From contig JADGIB010000238.1 in assembly GCA_019683665.1 (NCBI GenBank), positions 1 to 5,715 of the forward strand: 5,715 nt of DNA, in the 5' to 3' direction. Below the pieces are notes generated by a model. That model was not told where the DNA came from. It ran no database searches and worked only from the letters and a program-made list of their open reading frames with translations. Positions 1-5,715 of the stretch are shown here, piece by piece (position 1 is the first letter of the stretch; the number at the start of each line of letters is the position of its first letter). The position numbers and the translations under genes are program-made. Source of the DNA: Solirubrobacteraceae bacterium (lineage in GTDB: Bacteria; Actinomycetota; Thermoleophilia; Solirubrobacterales; Solirubrobacteraceae).

Positions 1-75
1 GCCCCGGCTCCCGCGCCGGCCCCCGACGCGGGCGGCGCGCCCGCGGGCGGCGCCGAGGCGCCCCCGGCCGGCTGA
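1..75 (+). CDS. C-terminal end of a convergent protein, Ala/Pro-rich tail (partial)
   Basis: Reading frame 1 of the plus strand is open from the window edge and ends at a TGA at 73-75. It encodes about 24 residues made almost only of Ala, Pro and Gly, beginning with an alternating Ala-Pro run and with a few acidic residues. Third codon positions are G or C in all but one codon, as expected for a gene of this genome. Such low-complexity Ala/Pro tails are common at the C-terminus of actinobacterial proteins, but the fragment says nothing about function. The stop lies 16 bp from the stop of the oppositely oriented mpg gene, a typical convergent arrangement. The other two plus frames here also lack early stops because the DNA is so GC-rich, so the frame choice rests on the stop position and the Ala-Pro pattern. 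It could also be non-coding. Confidence 0.4.
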   Translation, partial: APAPAPAPDAGGAPAGGAEAPPAG

Positions 76-77
76 GC

Positions 78-103
78 GGCGCCCCGCGCCCTCAGGAGGC
101 GCG
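78..103. terminator. possible GC hairpin between convergent genes (weak)
   Basis: Two mutually exclusive perfect stems lie between and across the two convergent stop codons: GGCGC/GCGCC (78-82 with 86-90, 3-nt loop) and CGCGCC/GGCGCG (85-90 with 98-103, 7-nt loop). Neither is followed by a T tract on either strand, so neither is a canonical intrinsic terminator. Short GC stems are expected by chance in DNA of this composition. The only support is the position at the junction of two converging genes. Confidence 0.2.
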
Positions 104-697
104 CGCGGCCGCGGCCCGCAGGCCCGGCGGCCACGGGCGCGAGACGCTCGGGGCGCCGACGGCGGCGAAGCGCCACGGCAGCTCGACCGCCTTCGTGATC
201 CCGATGCGCGGGCCGGCCACCCAGCGCACGTCGCGCCAGGCGGGCGGCCGAGGCTCGATGCGCAGCGGCCCGTCGAGGAGGTCGAGGTCGTTGTGCTCCA
301 GGCCGATCCCGAGCGCCTGCGTGAGCTTGCCCGGGCCCGAGCAGAGGTCGACGAGCCGCTCCACCCCGCGGCGCGAGCGCATCGCCTCGATCCCCTCGAG
401 CGGCTCGAGCGCCCGGATGAGGACGGCCGCCCCCTCCCCCTCCGGCTCGCAGACCGCGTTGACGAGCGCGTGGACGCCGTAGGAGCGGTAGACGTACGCG
501 CGCCCCGGCGGGCCGAACAGGACCCGCGTGCGGGGCGTCAGGCCCACGTGGGCGTGGCAGGCCGGCTCGGACTCGTGGTAGGCCTCGGTCTCGACGATGA
601 CCCCGGCCGTCTCGCCATGGCGCAGGACGCAGCCGAGCAGGTCCGGGGCGACCTCGAGGACGGGCCGGTCGAAGAAGGCGGCGTCGAGGCCGCTCAA
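92..697 (-). CDS. mpg: 3-methyladenine DNA glycosylase (AAG/MPG family)
   Basis: This is a base-excision repair enzyme that removes alkylated purines such as 3-methyladenine and hypoxanthine from DNA in the cytoplasm. It has 201 residues, the usual length for bacterial members. The N-terminus has the family's FFDRP...EVAPDLLG pattern (about 8-22). The active-site segment ETEAY (36-40) places Glu38 at the position of the catalytic glutamate (human E125) and Tyr40 at human Y127; ACH (46-48) supplies the histidine equivalent to human H136. Then come TPRT (54-57), FGPPGRAYVY (61-70), LIRALEPLEG (93-102), SGPGKLTQALG (120-130) and GPRIGITKA (162-170). The start chosen is a TTG at 697-695, whose last two bases lie in the argH stop codon (TTGA, 4-bp overlap). 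It gives the expected N-terminus, but no Shine-Dalgarno is visible, so translation probably depends on ribosomes finishing argH. An ATG at 793 would add 32 Arg/Ala/Gly-rich residues lying inside argH and is unlikely. Confidence 0.95.
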   Translation of the reverse strand: MSGLDAAFFDRPVLEVAPDLLGCVLRHGETAGVIVETEAYHESEPACHAHVGLTPRTRVLFGPPGRAYVYRSYGVHALVNAVCEPEGEGAAVLIRALEPLEGIEAMRSRRGVERLVDLCSGPGKLTQALGIGLEHNDLDLLDGPLRIEPRPPAWRDVRWVAGPRIGITKAVELPWRFAAVGAPSVSRPWPPGLRAAAARAS

Positions 698-2046
698 CGC
701 GCCGGCGCGGCCAGCGCGGCCCGCGCGGCCTCGAGCTGCTCGCGCACCCGCCGCGACGCGGTGCCGCCCTCGGTGTCCTTCGACTCCAGCCACGAGGACC
801 GCTCCAGGAGCGCGCGCGCCTCCTCGTCGAGGTGCTCGGACTCGACCTCGCGCAGCGGGATCCCGGCCTCGACCGCCTCGCGCACGAGGCCGCCGACGAT
901 CCCGTGCGCCTGGCGGAACGGCATCCCGCGCCTGACGTAGAGGTCGGCGATGTCGGTGGCGGCGATCAGGTCGTCGCTCGCCGCGGCGGCCATCCGCTCG
1001 CGGTCGAACGTCGCCCCCTCGATCATCCCGCGGGCCGCCTCGAGCGCCACCTCCAGCGTGTCGACGGTGTCGAAGAGCGGCTCCTTGTCCTCCTGCATGT
1101 CCTTGTTGTAGGTGAGCGGGAGGGCGTGCATGACCCCGTACAGCCCGGCGAGGTGGCCGACGACGCGCGGCGCCTTGGCCCGCAGCAGCTCGGCCGCGTC
1201 CGGGTTCTTCTTCTGGGGCATGATCGACGAGCCGCTCGACCAGGCGTCGGGCATCCGCACGAAGCCGAACTCGCTGCTGGACCAGATGACGAGCTCGGAG
1301 CCCAGCCGCGAGAGGTGGGTCAGGCAGGTCGCGGCGGCGGCGATGAAGTCGATGACGAAGTCGCGGTTGGAGACCGCGTCGATCGAGTTCGGCGCCACCC
1401 CGGCGAAGCCGAGCTCCTCGGCGACCATGCGCCGGTCAGTCGGGAAGTTCGTGCCGGCGAGCGCACCCGCCCCGAGCGGCAGGTTCGCGACCGAGCGCTC
1501 GGCGACGAACGCGAACCGCTCGCGGTCGCGCAGCAGCATCCACACGTAGGCGAGCAGGTGGTGGGCCAGATAGACCGGCTGGGCGCGCTGCAGGTGCGTG
1601 TAGCCGGGCAGCGGGACGTCGACGTGCTCCTCGGCCCGGGCGACGAGCGCGCCGGCGAGCGCCTCGATGCGCTCGATCGCCCGGCGCGCCTCGGCGCGGG
1701 TGAAGAGCGCGACGTCGGTCGCGACCTGGTCGTTGCGCGAGCGGGCGGTGTGGAGCTTGCCGCCGACCGGCCCGACGAGCTCGGTCAGCCGCCGCTCGAC
1801 GGCCATGTGGATGTCCTCGTCGTCGTCGCGGAACGGGAACGTCCCGTCGCGCAGCTCGGCCTCGACGAGGTCGAGGCCGCGCAGCAGCTCGTCGCGCTCG
1901 CCGGCCCCGATGATCCCGGCGGCGGCGAGCATCCGGGCGTGGGCGCGCGACCCGGCCAGGTCCTGAGGCCACAGCCGCCGGTCGAAGTGCAGGGACGTGT
2001 TCATCGCCCGGAAGGCGGGATGCTGGGGCTCGGCGAAACGACTCAC
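694..2046 (-). CDS. argH: argininosuccinate lyase
   Basis: Catalyses the last step of arginine synthesis, cleaving argininosuccinate to arginine and fumarate; the family works as a homotetramer in the cytosol. The product has 450 residues, close to the usual length. Fumarase/aspartase superfamily landmarks appear in order: EDIHMAVERRL (77-87), KLHTARSRNDQ (97-107), GYTHLQRAQP (148-157) with the conserved active-site histidine His151, and the superfamily signature GSSIMPQKKNP (272-282), whose serine loop supplies the catalytic base. The C-terminal SKDTEGGTA region (422-430) is also typical. The start is a GTG 2 bp after the stop of the upstream aminotransferase. It gives an N-terminus Ser-Arg-Phe that lines up with the end of the family's W-G-G-R-F motif; an in-frame TGA at 2058-2056 rules out a longer form apart from a CTG at 2052. 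The Shine-Dalgarno is weak, which suggests coupling to the gene before. Confidence 0.97.
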   Translation of the reverse strand: MSRFAEPQHPAFRAMNTSLHFDRRLWPQDLAGSRAHARMLAAAGIIGAGERDELLRGLDLVEAELRDGTFPFRDDDEDIHMAVERRLTELVGPVGGKLHTARSRNDQVATDVALFTRAEARRAIERIEALAGALVARAEEHVDVPLPGYTHLQRAQPVYLAHHLLAYVWMLLRDRERFAFVAERSVANLPLGAGALAGTNFPTDRRMVAEELGFAGVAPNSIDAVSNRDFVIDFIAAAATCLTHLSRLGSELVIWSSSEFGFVRMPDAWSSGSSIMPQKKNPDAAELLRAKAPRVVGHLAGLYGVMHALPLTYNKDMQEDKEPLFDTVDTLEVALEAARGMIEGATFDRERMAAAASDDLIAATDIADLYVRRGMPFRQAHGIVGGLVREAVEAGIPLREVESEHLDEEARALLERSSWLESKDTEGGTASRRVREQLEAARAALAAPAR

Positions 2047-2048
2047 GG

Positions 2049-3149
2049 TCAGGATTCAAGCACCGCGCGCAGGGCGTCCGAGACCTGCTCCACCTGCGCC
2101 TGGGTCATGCGCGGGAAGAACGGCAGCGCCACCGAGCGGGCGGCGACGTCCTCGCAGACCGGGAACTGGCCCTCCCGGTAGCCGTACGTCTCGCGGTAGT
2201 AGCTCATGAGGTGGATCGCCGGCAGGTACGGCTTGCTCTGCACGCCGCGGGCGCGCAGCGCCTCGATGACGCCGTCGCGGTCGCGCCCGCGCGGGAGCTG
2301 GACGACGAAGACGAACCAGCCGCGCCGCTCCTGCCCGCGGTCCTCGCACGGCAGCTCGAGGCCCTCGATCCCGGCGAGCGCCTCGCGGTACCAGCCGGCG
2401 ACGCGGGCGCGGTCGGCGAGCATCCCGTCGAGGCGGTCGAGCTGGACGATCCCGATCGCGCAGGCGAGGTCCGACAGGCGGTAGTTGAAGCCGAGCCGGT
2501 CGTGGTCGAGCCAGTCCATGTTCGGCGCCCGGCCCTGGTTGCGCTCGGAGTCGATCCGCTCCTTGACGGCGGCGTCGCCCATCGTGACCATGCCGCCCTC
2601 GCCGGTCGTCAGCTGCTTGTTGGCGTAGAAGCCGAAGACGGCCGGGTGGCCGCGCCCGCCGACCGGGATCCCGTCGGCGTGGACGGCGCCGAGCGCCTCG
2701 CAGGCGTCCTCGACGATCGGCAGCCCGAGCCGCTCGAACGCGGGCAGGTCGGCCGGGTAGCCGAAGATGTGGACGGGCAGGATCGCCGTCGTGCGGTCGG
2801 TGACCGCGGCGGCCGCCGCCTCCGGGTCGAGGTTCAGCGTGCGCGGGTCGATATCGGCGAAGACCGGGCGCGCGCGCTCGTAGGCGATGACGTTCGCGCT
2901 GGCCACGAACGAGAACGGCGAGGTGACGACCTCGTCGCCGTCGCGGACGCCGGCCGCCCGCAGCGCGAGGTGCAGCCCGGCGGTGCCCGACGAGACCGCG
3001 CTCGCGTGGGCGACGCCGAGGCGCCGCGCGAAGCGCCGCTCGAACTCGGGCACCCGCGGCCCGAGCGAGAGCTGCCCGGAGCGCAGGACCTCCAGGACGG
3101 CGGCCTCCTCCTCCGGCCCGAGGACCGGCTGCGCGAGCGGGATCGTCAC
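2049..3149 (-). CDS. DegT/DnrJ/EryC1/StrS-family PLP aminotransferase, substrate unknown
   Basis: A 366-residue fold-type I, PLP-dependent aminotransferase with the family's normal length and intact active site. The phosphate-binding segment SSGTAGLHLAL is at 53-63, the cofactor-ring aspartate is in EDACEALG (147-154, Asp148), and the Schiff-base lysine is Lys178 in FYANKQLTTGEGG (174-186). FNYRLSD (221-227) is also conserved. Characterised relatives mostly aminate keto groups of nucleotide-linked sugars (perosamine, 4-amino-4-deoxy sugars, aminocyclitols), but nothing nearby makes or uses such sugars. The gene starts with GTG at 3149-3147, sharing GTGA with the cimA stop (4-bp overlap), and ends 2 bp before argH. 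With only a poor Shine-Dalgarno it is probably translated by coupling to cimA. Its context suggests amino-acid metabolism or simple hitch-hiking in the operon. The family call is firm; the substrate is not known. The same frame stays open further upstream inside cimA, but that part is Arg-rich shadow sequence. Confidence 0.93.
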   Translation of the reverse strand: MTIPLAQPVLGPEEEAAVLEVLRSGQLSLGPRVPEFERRFARRLGVAHASAVSSGTAGLHLALRAAGVRDGDEVVTSPFSFVASANVIAYERARPVFADIDPRTLNLDPEAAAAAVTDRTTAILPVHIFGYPADLPAFERLGLPIVEDACEALGAVHADGIPVGGRGHPAVFGFYANKQLTTGEGGMVTMGDAAVKERIDSERNQGRAPNMDWLDHDRLGFNYRLSDLACAIGIVQLDRLDGMLADRARVAGWYREALAGIEGLELPCEDRGQERRGWFVFVVQLPRGRDRDGVIEALRARGVQSKPYLPAIHLMSYYRETYGYREGQFPVCEDVAARSVALPFFPRMTQAQVEQVSDALRAVLES

Positions 3150-4699
3150 GTGCCCAGGCGCGCCGGCTGCATCGCGCGCTCGAGCGAGTCGACGAGCGCC
3201 TGCCACGACGCGGCGATGACGTTCTCGTTGACCCCGATCGAGCCCCAGACCTCGCGGCCGTCGGACGTGTCGAGCAGGACGCGCGTGACCGCGCCGGTGC
3301 CCTTCGTCTCGTCGAGGATGCGGACCTTGAAGTTCACGAGCTCGAGGTCGGCCAGGTGCGGGTGGATCTCGGTCAGCGCGTCGCGCAGCGCGCGGTCGAG
3401 CGCGTTGACCGGGCCGTTGCCCTCGGCGGTGCGGACGTAGCGCTCCCCGTCGACGAAGATCTTGATCGTCGCCTCGGTCTCGACCTTCCCGTCGGCGCGC
3501 TGCTCGACGATGCAGCGCCACGACTCCAGCCGGAACAGCGGTTCGTAGACCCCGGCCTCCTTGCGCAGCAGCAGCTCGAAGGAGCCGTCGGCCGCCTCGA
3601 ACTGGTAGCCGGCGTGCTCGAGCGCCTTCACCCGCTCGATGACCCGCTCGGCGTCGACCTCGAGGCCGAGCGCCTCGGCCTTCTCGGCGACGGTCGCGCG
3701 GCCGGCCAGCTCGGAGACGAGCAGCGCCCGCTCGTTGCCGACGAGCTCGGGGTCCATGTGCTCGAACGTCGACGCGTCGGCGCGCACCCCGGCGACGTGC
3801 ATCCCGCCCTTGTGCGCGAACGCGTTCTTGCCGACGTACGGCTGCTGCGGGTTCGGGGTGCGGTTGAGCAGCTCGTCGACGAAGTGGGCGGTCTCGGTCA
3901 GGCGGCCGAGCTGCTCGGGCGTCAGCAGCTCGTGGCCCATCTTCGTCTGGAGGTTGCCGATGATCGAGACGAGGTTCGCGTTGCCGGTGCGCTCGCCGAT
4001 CCCGTTCATCGTGCCCTGGACCTGGACGGCGCCGGCCTCGACGGCGGCGATCGAGTTCGCGACCCCGCACTCGAGGTCGTTGTGGCAGTGGATGCCGAAG
4101 CGGTCGATCTCCGCCGCCACCCGCGTCGCCGCCGCGCTGATCTGCGAGGGCAGCGACGAGCCGTTCGTGTCGCACAGGACGACGGTCTCGGCCCCGGCCT
4201 CGGCCGCGGTGACGACGCAGCGCAGCGCGTAGTCGGGGTCGGCGCGGAAGCCGTCGAAGAAGTGCTCGGCGTCGTAGATGACGCGCTTGCCCTGGGCGCG
4301 CAGGAACGCGATCGACTCGGCGATCATCGCCAGGTTCTCCTCGGGCGTGACGCGCACGACCTTCTCGAGGTGCAGCCGCCACGTCTTGCCCACGATCGTG
4401 CACACCGGGGCGAAGCAGCCGGCGAGGACGGCGAGGCCCTCGTCGGCGTCGGCGGTCACGCCGCGGCGGCGGGTCATGCCGAACGCGGCGATCTCGCAGT
4501 GGCGGAAGCGCTCGCGCGACAGGAGATCGAAGAGCTCGATCTCCTTCGGGTTCGACGACGGGAACCCGGCCTCGACGAGGTGGATGCCGAGGGCGTCGAG
4601 CTGGTGGACCACGCGCAGCTTCTCGTCGGCGGTGAGGGACATGCCCTCGCCCTGCATGCCGTCGCGAAGCGTGGCGTCGTAGAGCTCGATGGTGGTCAT
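3146..4699 (-). CDS. cimA: (R)-citramalate synthase
   Basis: Condenses acetyl-CoA with pyruvate to citramalate, the threonine-independent entry to isoleucine, whose later steps use the leucine and branched-chain enzymes. The product has 517 residues, normal for the long CimA type. The N-terminal TIM barrel of the HMGL/isopropylmalate synthase family shows TLRDGMQGEG (10-19), with the metal-binding Asp13, and the metal histidines in HCHND (204-208). These are followed by GIGERTGN (233-240) and FAHKGGMHV (294-302). From about residue 385 on there is a LeuA-dimer-like regulatory domain, usually the site of end-product inhibition (isoleucine in this family). The QGEG extension and SNPKE (49-53) favour citramalate synthase over isopropylmalate or homocitrate synthase, though the EAGFP segment (43-47) looks more LeuA-like. 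The ATG at 4699 is the only in-frame start close by. It lies 78 bp after ilvE, the neighbour that completes isoleucine synthesis, and overlaps the next gene by 4 bp. Confidence 0.93.
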   Translation of the reverse strand: MTTIELYDATLRDGMQGEGMSLTADEKLRVVHQLDALGIHLVEAGFPSSNPKEIELFDLLSRERFRHCEIAAFGMTRRRGVTADADEGLAVLAGCFAPVCTIVGKTWRLHLEKVVRVTPEENLAMIAESIAFLRAQGKRVIYDAEHFFDGFRADPDYALRCVVTAAEAGAETVVLCDTNGSSLPSQISAAATRVAAEIDRFGIHCHNDLECGVANSIAAVEAGAVQVQGTMNGIGERTGNANLVSIIGNLQTKMGHELLTPEQLGRLTETAHFVDELLNRTPNPQQPYVGKNAFAHKGGMHVAGVRADASTFEHMDPELVGNERALLVSELAGRATVAEKAEALGLEVDAERVIERVKALEHAGYQFEAADGSFELLLRKEAGVYEPLFRLESWRCIVEQRADGKVETEATIKIFVDGERYVRTAEGNGPVNALDRALRDALTEIHPHLADLELVNFKVRILDETKGTGAVTRVLLDTSDGREVWGSIGVNENVIAASWQALVDSLERAMQPARLGT

Positions 4700-4731
4700 G
4701 AGGTGGTCAGGTGCTCCTGGTCGAGGTGGTC
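4691..4731 (-). repeat. three direct copies of GACCACC around the cimA start
   Basis: On the minus strand the heptamer GACCACC occurs at 4731-4725, 4708-4702 and 4697-4691. The first two copies extend to a perfect 9-bp repeat, GACCACCTC, with starts 23 bp apart. The last two share TGACCACC with starts 11 bp apart. The third copy overlaps the cimA start codon and encodes Thr2-Thr3. Spacings of about one and two helical turns would suit a repeated protein-binding site, but chance is also possible in this composition. No known operator is recognised. Confidence 0.4.
4714..4718 (-). promoter_or_regulatory. Shine-Dalgarno of cimA, long spacing
   Basis: AGGAG on the minus strand is the best ribosome binding site visible in the window. 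It stands 14 nt before the cimA ATG, longer than the usual 5-9 nt. No in-frame ATG, GTG or TTG lies between, so the ATG at 4699 remains the start. Most of the spacer is taken up by one copy of the GACCACC repeat. Confidence 0.5.
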
Positions 4732-4750
4732 GGCTGGACGGTGCGGATGC

Positions 4751-4778
4751 GGCGCCCAGCGATCACCCGCCGGGCGCC
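4751..4778 (-). terminator. 7-bp inverted repeat just after the ilvE stop (weak hairpin)
   Basis: A perfect 7-bp inverted repeat, GGCGCCC with GGGCGCC (4751-4757 and 4772-4778), encloses a 14-nt loop and begins at the last base of the ilvE TAG stop. It has no following T tract, so it is not a classical terminator. It might stabilise the ilvE mRNA end or reduce read-through into cimA. The GGCGCC core is itself palindromic, which makes a chance match easier. Confidence 0.25.
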
Positions 4779-5713
4779 TAGGGAATTCGGGCCGTGACCT
4801 CGACCGGGTCCAGCCACTCGCGGTAGCGCTCGGAGCGCCCGTGCAGCGCGTCGTCGAACGCGGCCTGGAGCGCCCGCGTGACCCCGCCCGGCGTGCCGGC
4901 GGCGACGGGCCGGTCGTCGATCTCCCGCACCGGCACGAGCTCGGCGGCGGTGCCGGTCAGGAAGACCTCGTCGGCCAGGTACAGCTCGGCGCGGGCGATG
5001 TCGCGCTCGACGACCTCGTAGCCGAGGTCGCGCGCGATCCGCATGACCGCGCGGCGGTTGATGCCGTCGAGGATCGAGGCGGTCTGCGGCGGCGTGTGGA
5101 TGACGCCGTCGCGGACGACGAAGATGTTCTCGCCCGAGCCCTCGCACACGTGGCCGTGGTCGTCGAGGAGGATCGCCTCCTCGTAGCCGGCGTTGTGCGT
5201 CTCGATCTTCGCCAGGATCGAGTTCAGGTACTGGCCCGACGCCTTCGCGTGCGGGATCAGCGCCTCGGGGCTGAGGCGCCGCCAGCTCGAGACCTTCGCG
5301 CGGACGCCGTTGCGCTTGCCCTCCTCGCCGAGGTAGGCCCCCCACTCCCAGACCGCGATGACGACCTCGACCGGCGCCTCCAGCGGGAACAGGCCCATCG
5401 TCCCGTAGCCGCGGAAGACGAGCGGGCGGATGTAGCAGGAGCGCAGCCCGTTGCGGGCGATGAGCTCCTTCGTCGCCGTCCGCAGCTCCTCCCGGGAGTA
5501 CGGGATCGGCATGTGGTACAGCGCCGCCGACTTCTCGAGCCGCTCGAGGTGGTCGTCATGGCGGAAGATCGCCGGGCCGATCTCGGTGTCGTAGCAGCGG
5601 ACGCCCTCGAAGACCCCGGTCCCGTAGTGCAGTCCGTGGGTGAGGACGTGGACCGTCGCGTCCTCCCACTTCACGAACTCCCCGTTGAACCAGATCAGCT
5701 CCGTTGGCTTCAC
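4778..5713 (-). CDS. ilvE: branched-chain amino acid aminotransferase (class IV)
   Basis: Transfers the amino group between glutamate and the 2-keto acids of isoleucine, valine and leucine, the last step of their synthesis. The 311 residues match the bacterial IlvE length. Fold-type IV features appear in order: VHVLTHGLHYGTGVFEG (21-37), YIRPLVFRGYGTMGL (94-108), and HAKASGQYLNS (155-165) with Lys157 as the PLP lysine. EGSGENIF (191-198) follows, with Glu191 at the position that contacts the pyridine nitrogen, and then LTGTAAELVPV (252-262). The HGLHYG and YIRPLVF patterns fit IlvE better than D-amino-acid aminotransferase or aminodeoxychorismate lyase. The start used is a GTG at 5713-5711, which gives a normal N-terminus for the family. 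Only two bases precede it, so its ribosome site and any longer start lie outside the window. It stops with TAG, 78 bp before cimA, and together they serve isoleucine synthesis. Confidence 0.95.
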   Translation of the reverse strand: MKPTELIWFNGEFVKWEDATVHVLTHGLHYGTGVFEGVRCYDTEIGPAIFRHDDHLERLEKSAALYHMPIPYSREELRTATKELIARNGLRSCYIRPLVFRGYGTMGLFPLEAPVEVVIAVWEWGAYLGEEGKRNGVRAKVSSWRRLSPEALIPHAKASGQYLNSILAKIETHNAGYEEAILLDDHGHVCEGSGENIFVVRDGVIHTPPQTASILDGINRRAVMRIARDLGYEVVERDIARAELYLADEVFLTGTAAELVPVREIDDRPVAAGTPGGVTRALQAAFDDALHGRSERYREWLDPVEVTARIP

Positions 5714-5715
5714 AG

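Noticed and set aside
698..793. Longer form of mpg starting at the ATG at 793
   Set aside because: The added 32 residues are Arg/Ala/Gly-rich out-of-frame argH sequence. The TTG at 697 gives the normal family length and a typical overlap.
1436..2059. 207-codon minus-strand open frame overlapping the argH start
   Set aside because: It is a shifted frame of argH, Arg/Ala-rich with no domain. It is not a small upstream gene.
832..2181. Plus-strand open frame of 449 codons opposite argH
   Set aside because: It is antisense to a clear argH. It is rich in Arg, Gly, Asp and Val with no family motif, and it arises from the strong G/C third-position bias of argH.
2211..3440. Plus-strand open frame of 409 codons opposite the DegT aminotransferase and the end of cimA
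   Set aside because: It has low-complexity Arg/Ala/Asp/Val composition, spans two genes on the other strand and has no motif. It is a high-GC shadow frame.
3150..4403. Apparent 418-residue N-terminal extension of the DegT aminotransferase, which would make a fusion protein
   Set aside because: The extension lies in a shifted frame inside cimA and is Arg-rich without domains. The GTG at 3149 gives the complete family N-terminus.
4700..4777. Promoter, T-box or leader-peptide attenuator before cimA
   Set aside because: No -10-like AT-rich box, no T-box sequence, and no short frame rich in Ile, Leu or Val codons can be seen in the 78 bp.
4707..5345. 212-codon minus-strand open frame inside ilvE that reaches into the ilvE-cimA gap, as a possible extra gene
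   Set aside because: It is an Arg/Pro-rich shadow of ilvE in another frame with no recognisable motif.
1..5715. tRNA or rRNA genes, CRISPR arrays, insertion sequences, phage or defence genes
   Set aside because: Nearly every base belongs to the five metabolic and repair genes. No array-like repeats, transposase motifs or structured RNA genes are visible.

Overview
The window is very GC-rich (by eye around 70% or more, with G or C in almost every third codon position). It carries five tightly packed genes, all on the minus strand. Codon bias, frequent GTG/TTG starts and the gene families suggest a high-GC Actinomycetota bacterium, possibly of the Thermoleophilia/Solirubrobacterales type. That placement is an inference from composition and family resemblance; there is no rRNA or other phylogenetic marker here.

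In transcription order (right to left): ilvE, a class IV branched-chain aminotransferase (5713-4778); a 78-bp gap; cimA, (R)-citramalate synthase (4699-3146); a DegT/DnrJ/EryC1/StrS-type PLP aminotransferase of unknown substrate (3149-2049), overlapping cimA by 4 bp; argH, argininosuccinate lyase (2046-694), 2 bp further on; and mpg, a 3-methyladenine DNA glycosylase (697-92), overlapping argH by 4 bp from a TTG start. Bases 1-75 probably hold the Ala/Pro-rich C-terminal end of a convergent plus-strand gene, leaving a 16-bp gap between the two stop codons.

Functionally this is mostly an amino-acid biosynthesis operon. CimA makes citramalate from pyruvate and acetyl-CoA, the threonine-independent entry to isoleucine. 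IlvE performs the last transamination to Ile/Val/Leu. ArgH performs the last step of arginine synthesis. The DegT-family enzyme and the DNA repair glycosylase are the members whose presence the pathway does not explain. The last three genes have non-ATG starts, poor Shine-Dalgarno sequences and overlaps or near-overlaps with the gene before, so translational coupling is likely.

Apart from the 78-bp ilvE-cimA gap there is no non-coding stretch of any size. I see no RNA genes, mobile elements, CRISPR arrays or convincing promoters. I did not find a clearly new system. The points most worth a second look are the orphan DegT aminotransferase, a triplicated GACCACC motif around the cimA start, and the coupling of a DNA repair gene to argH through a TTG start.
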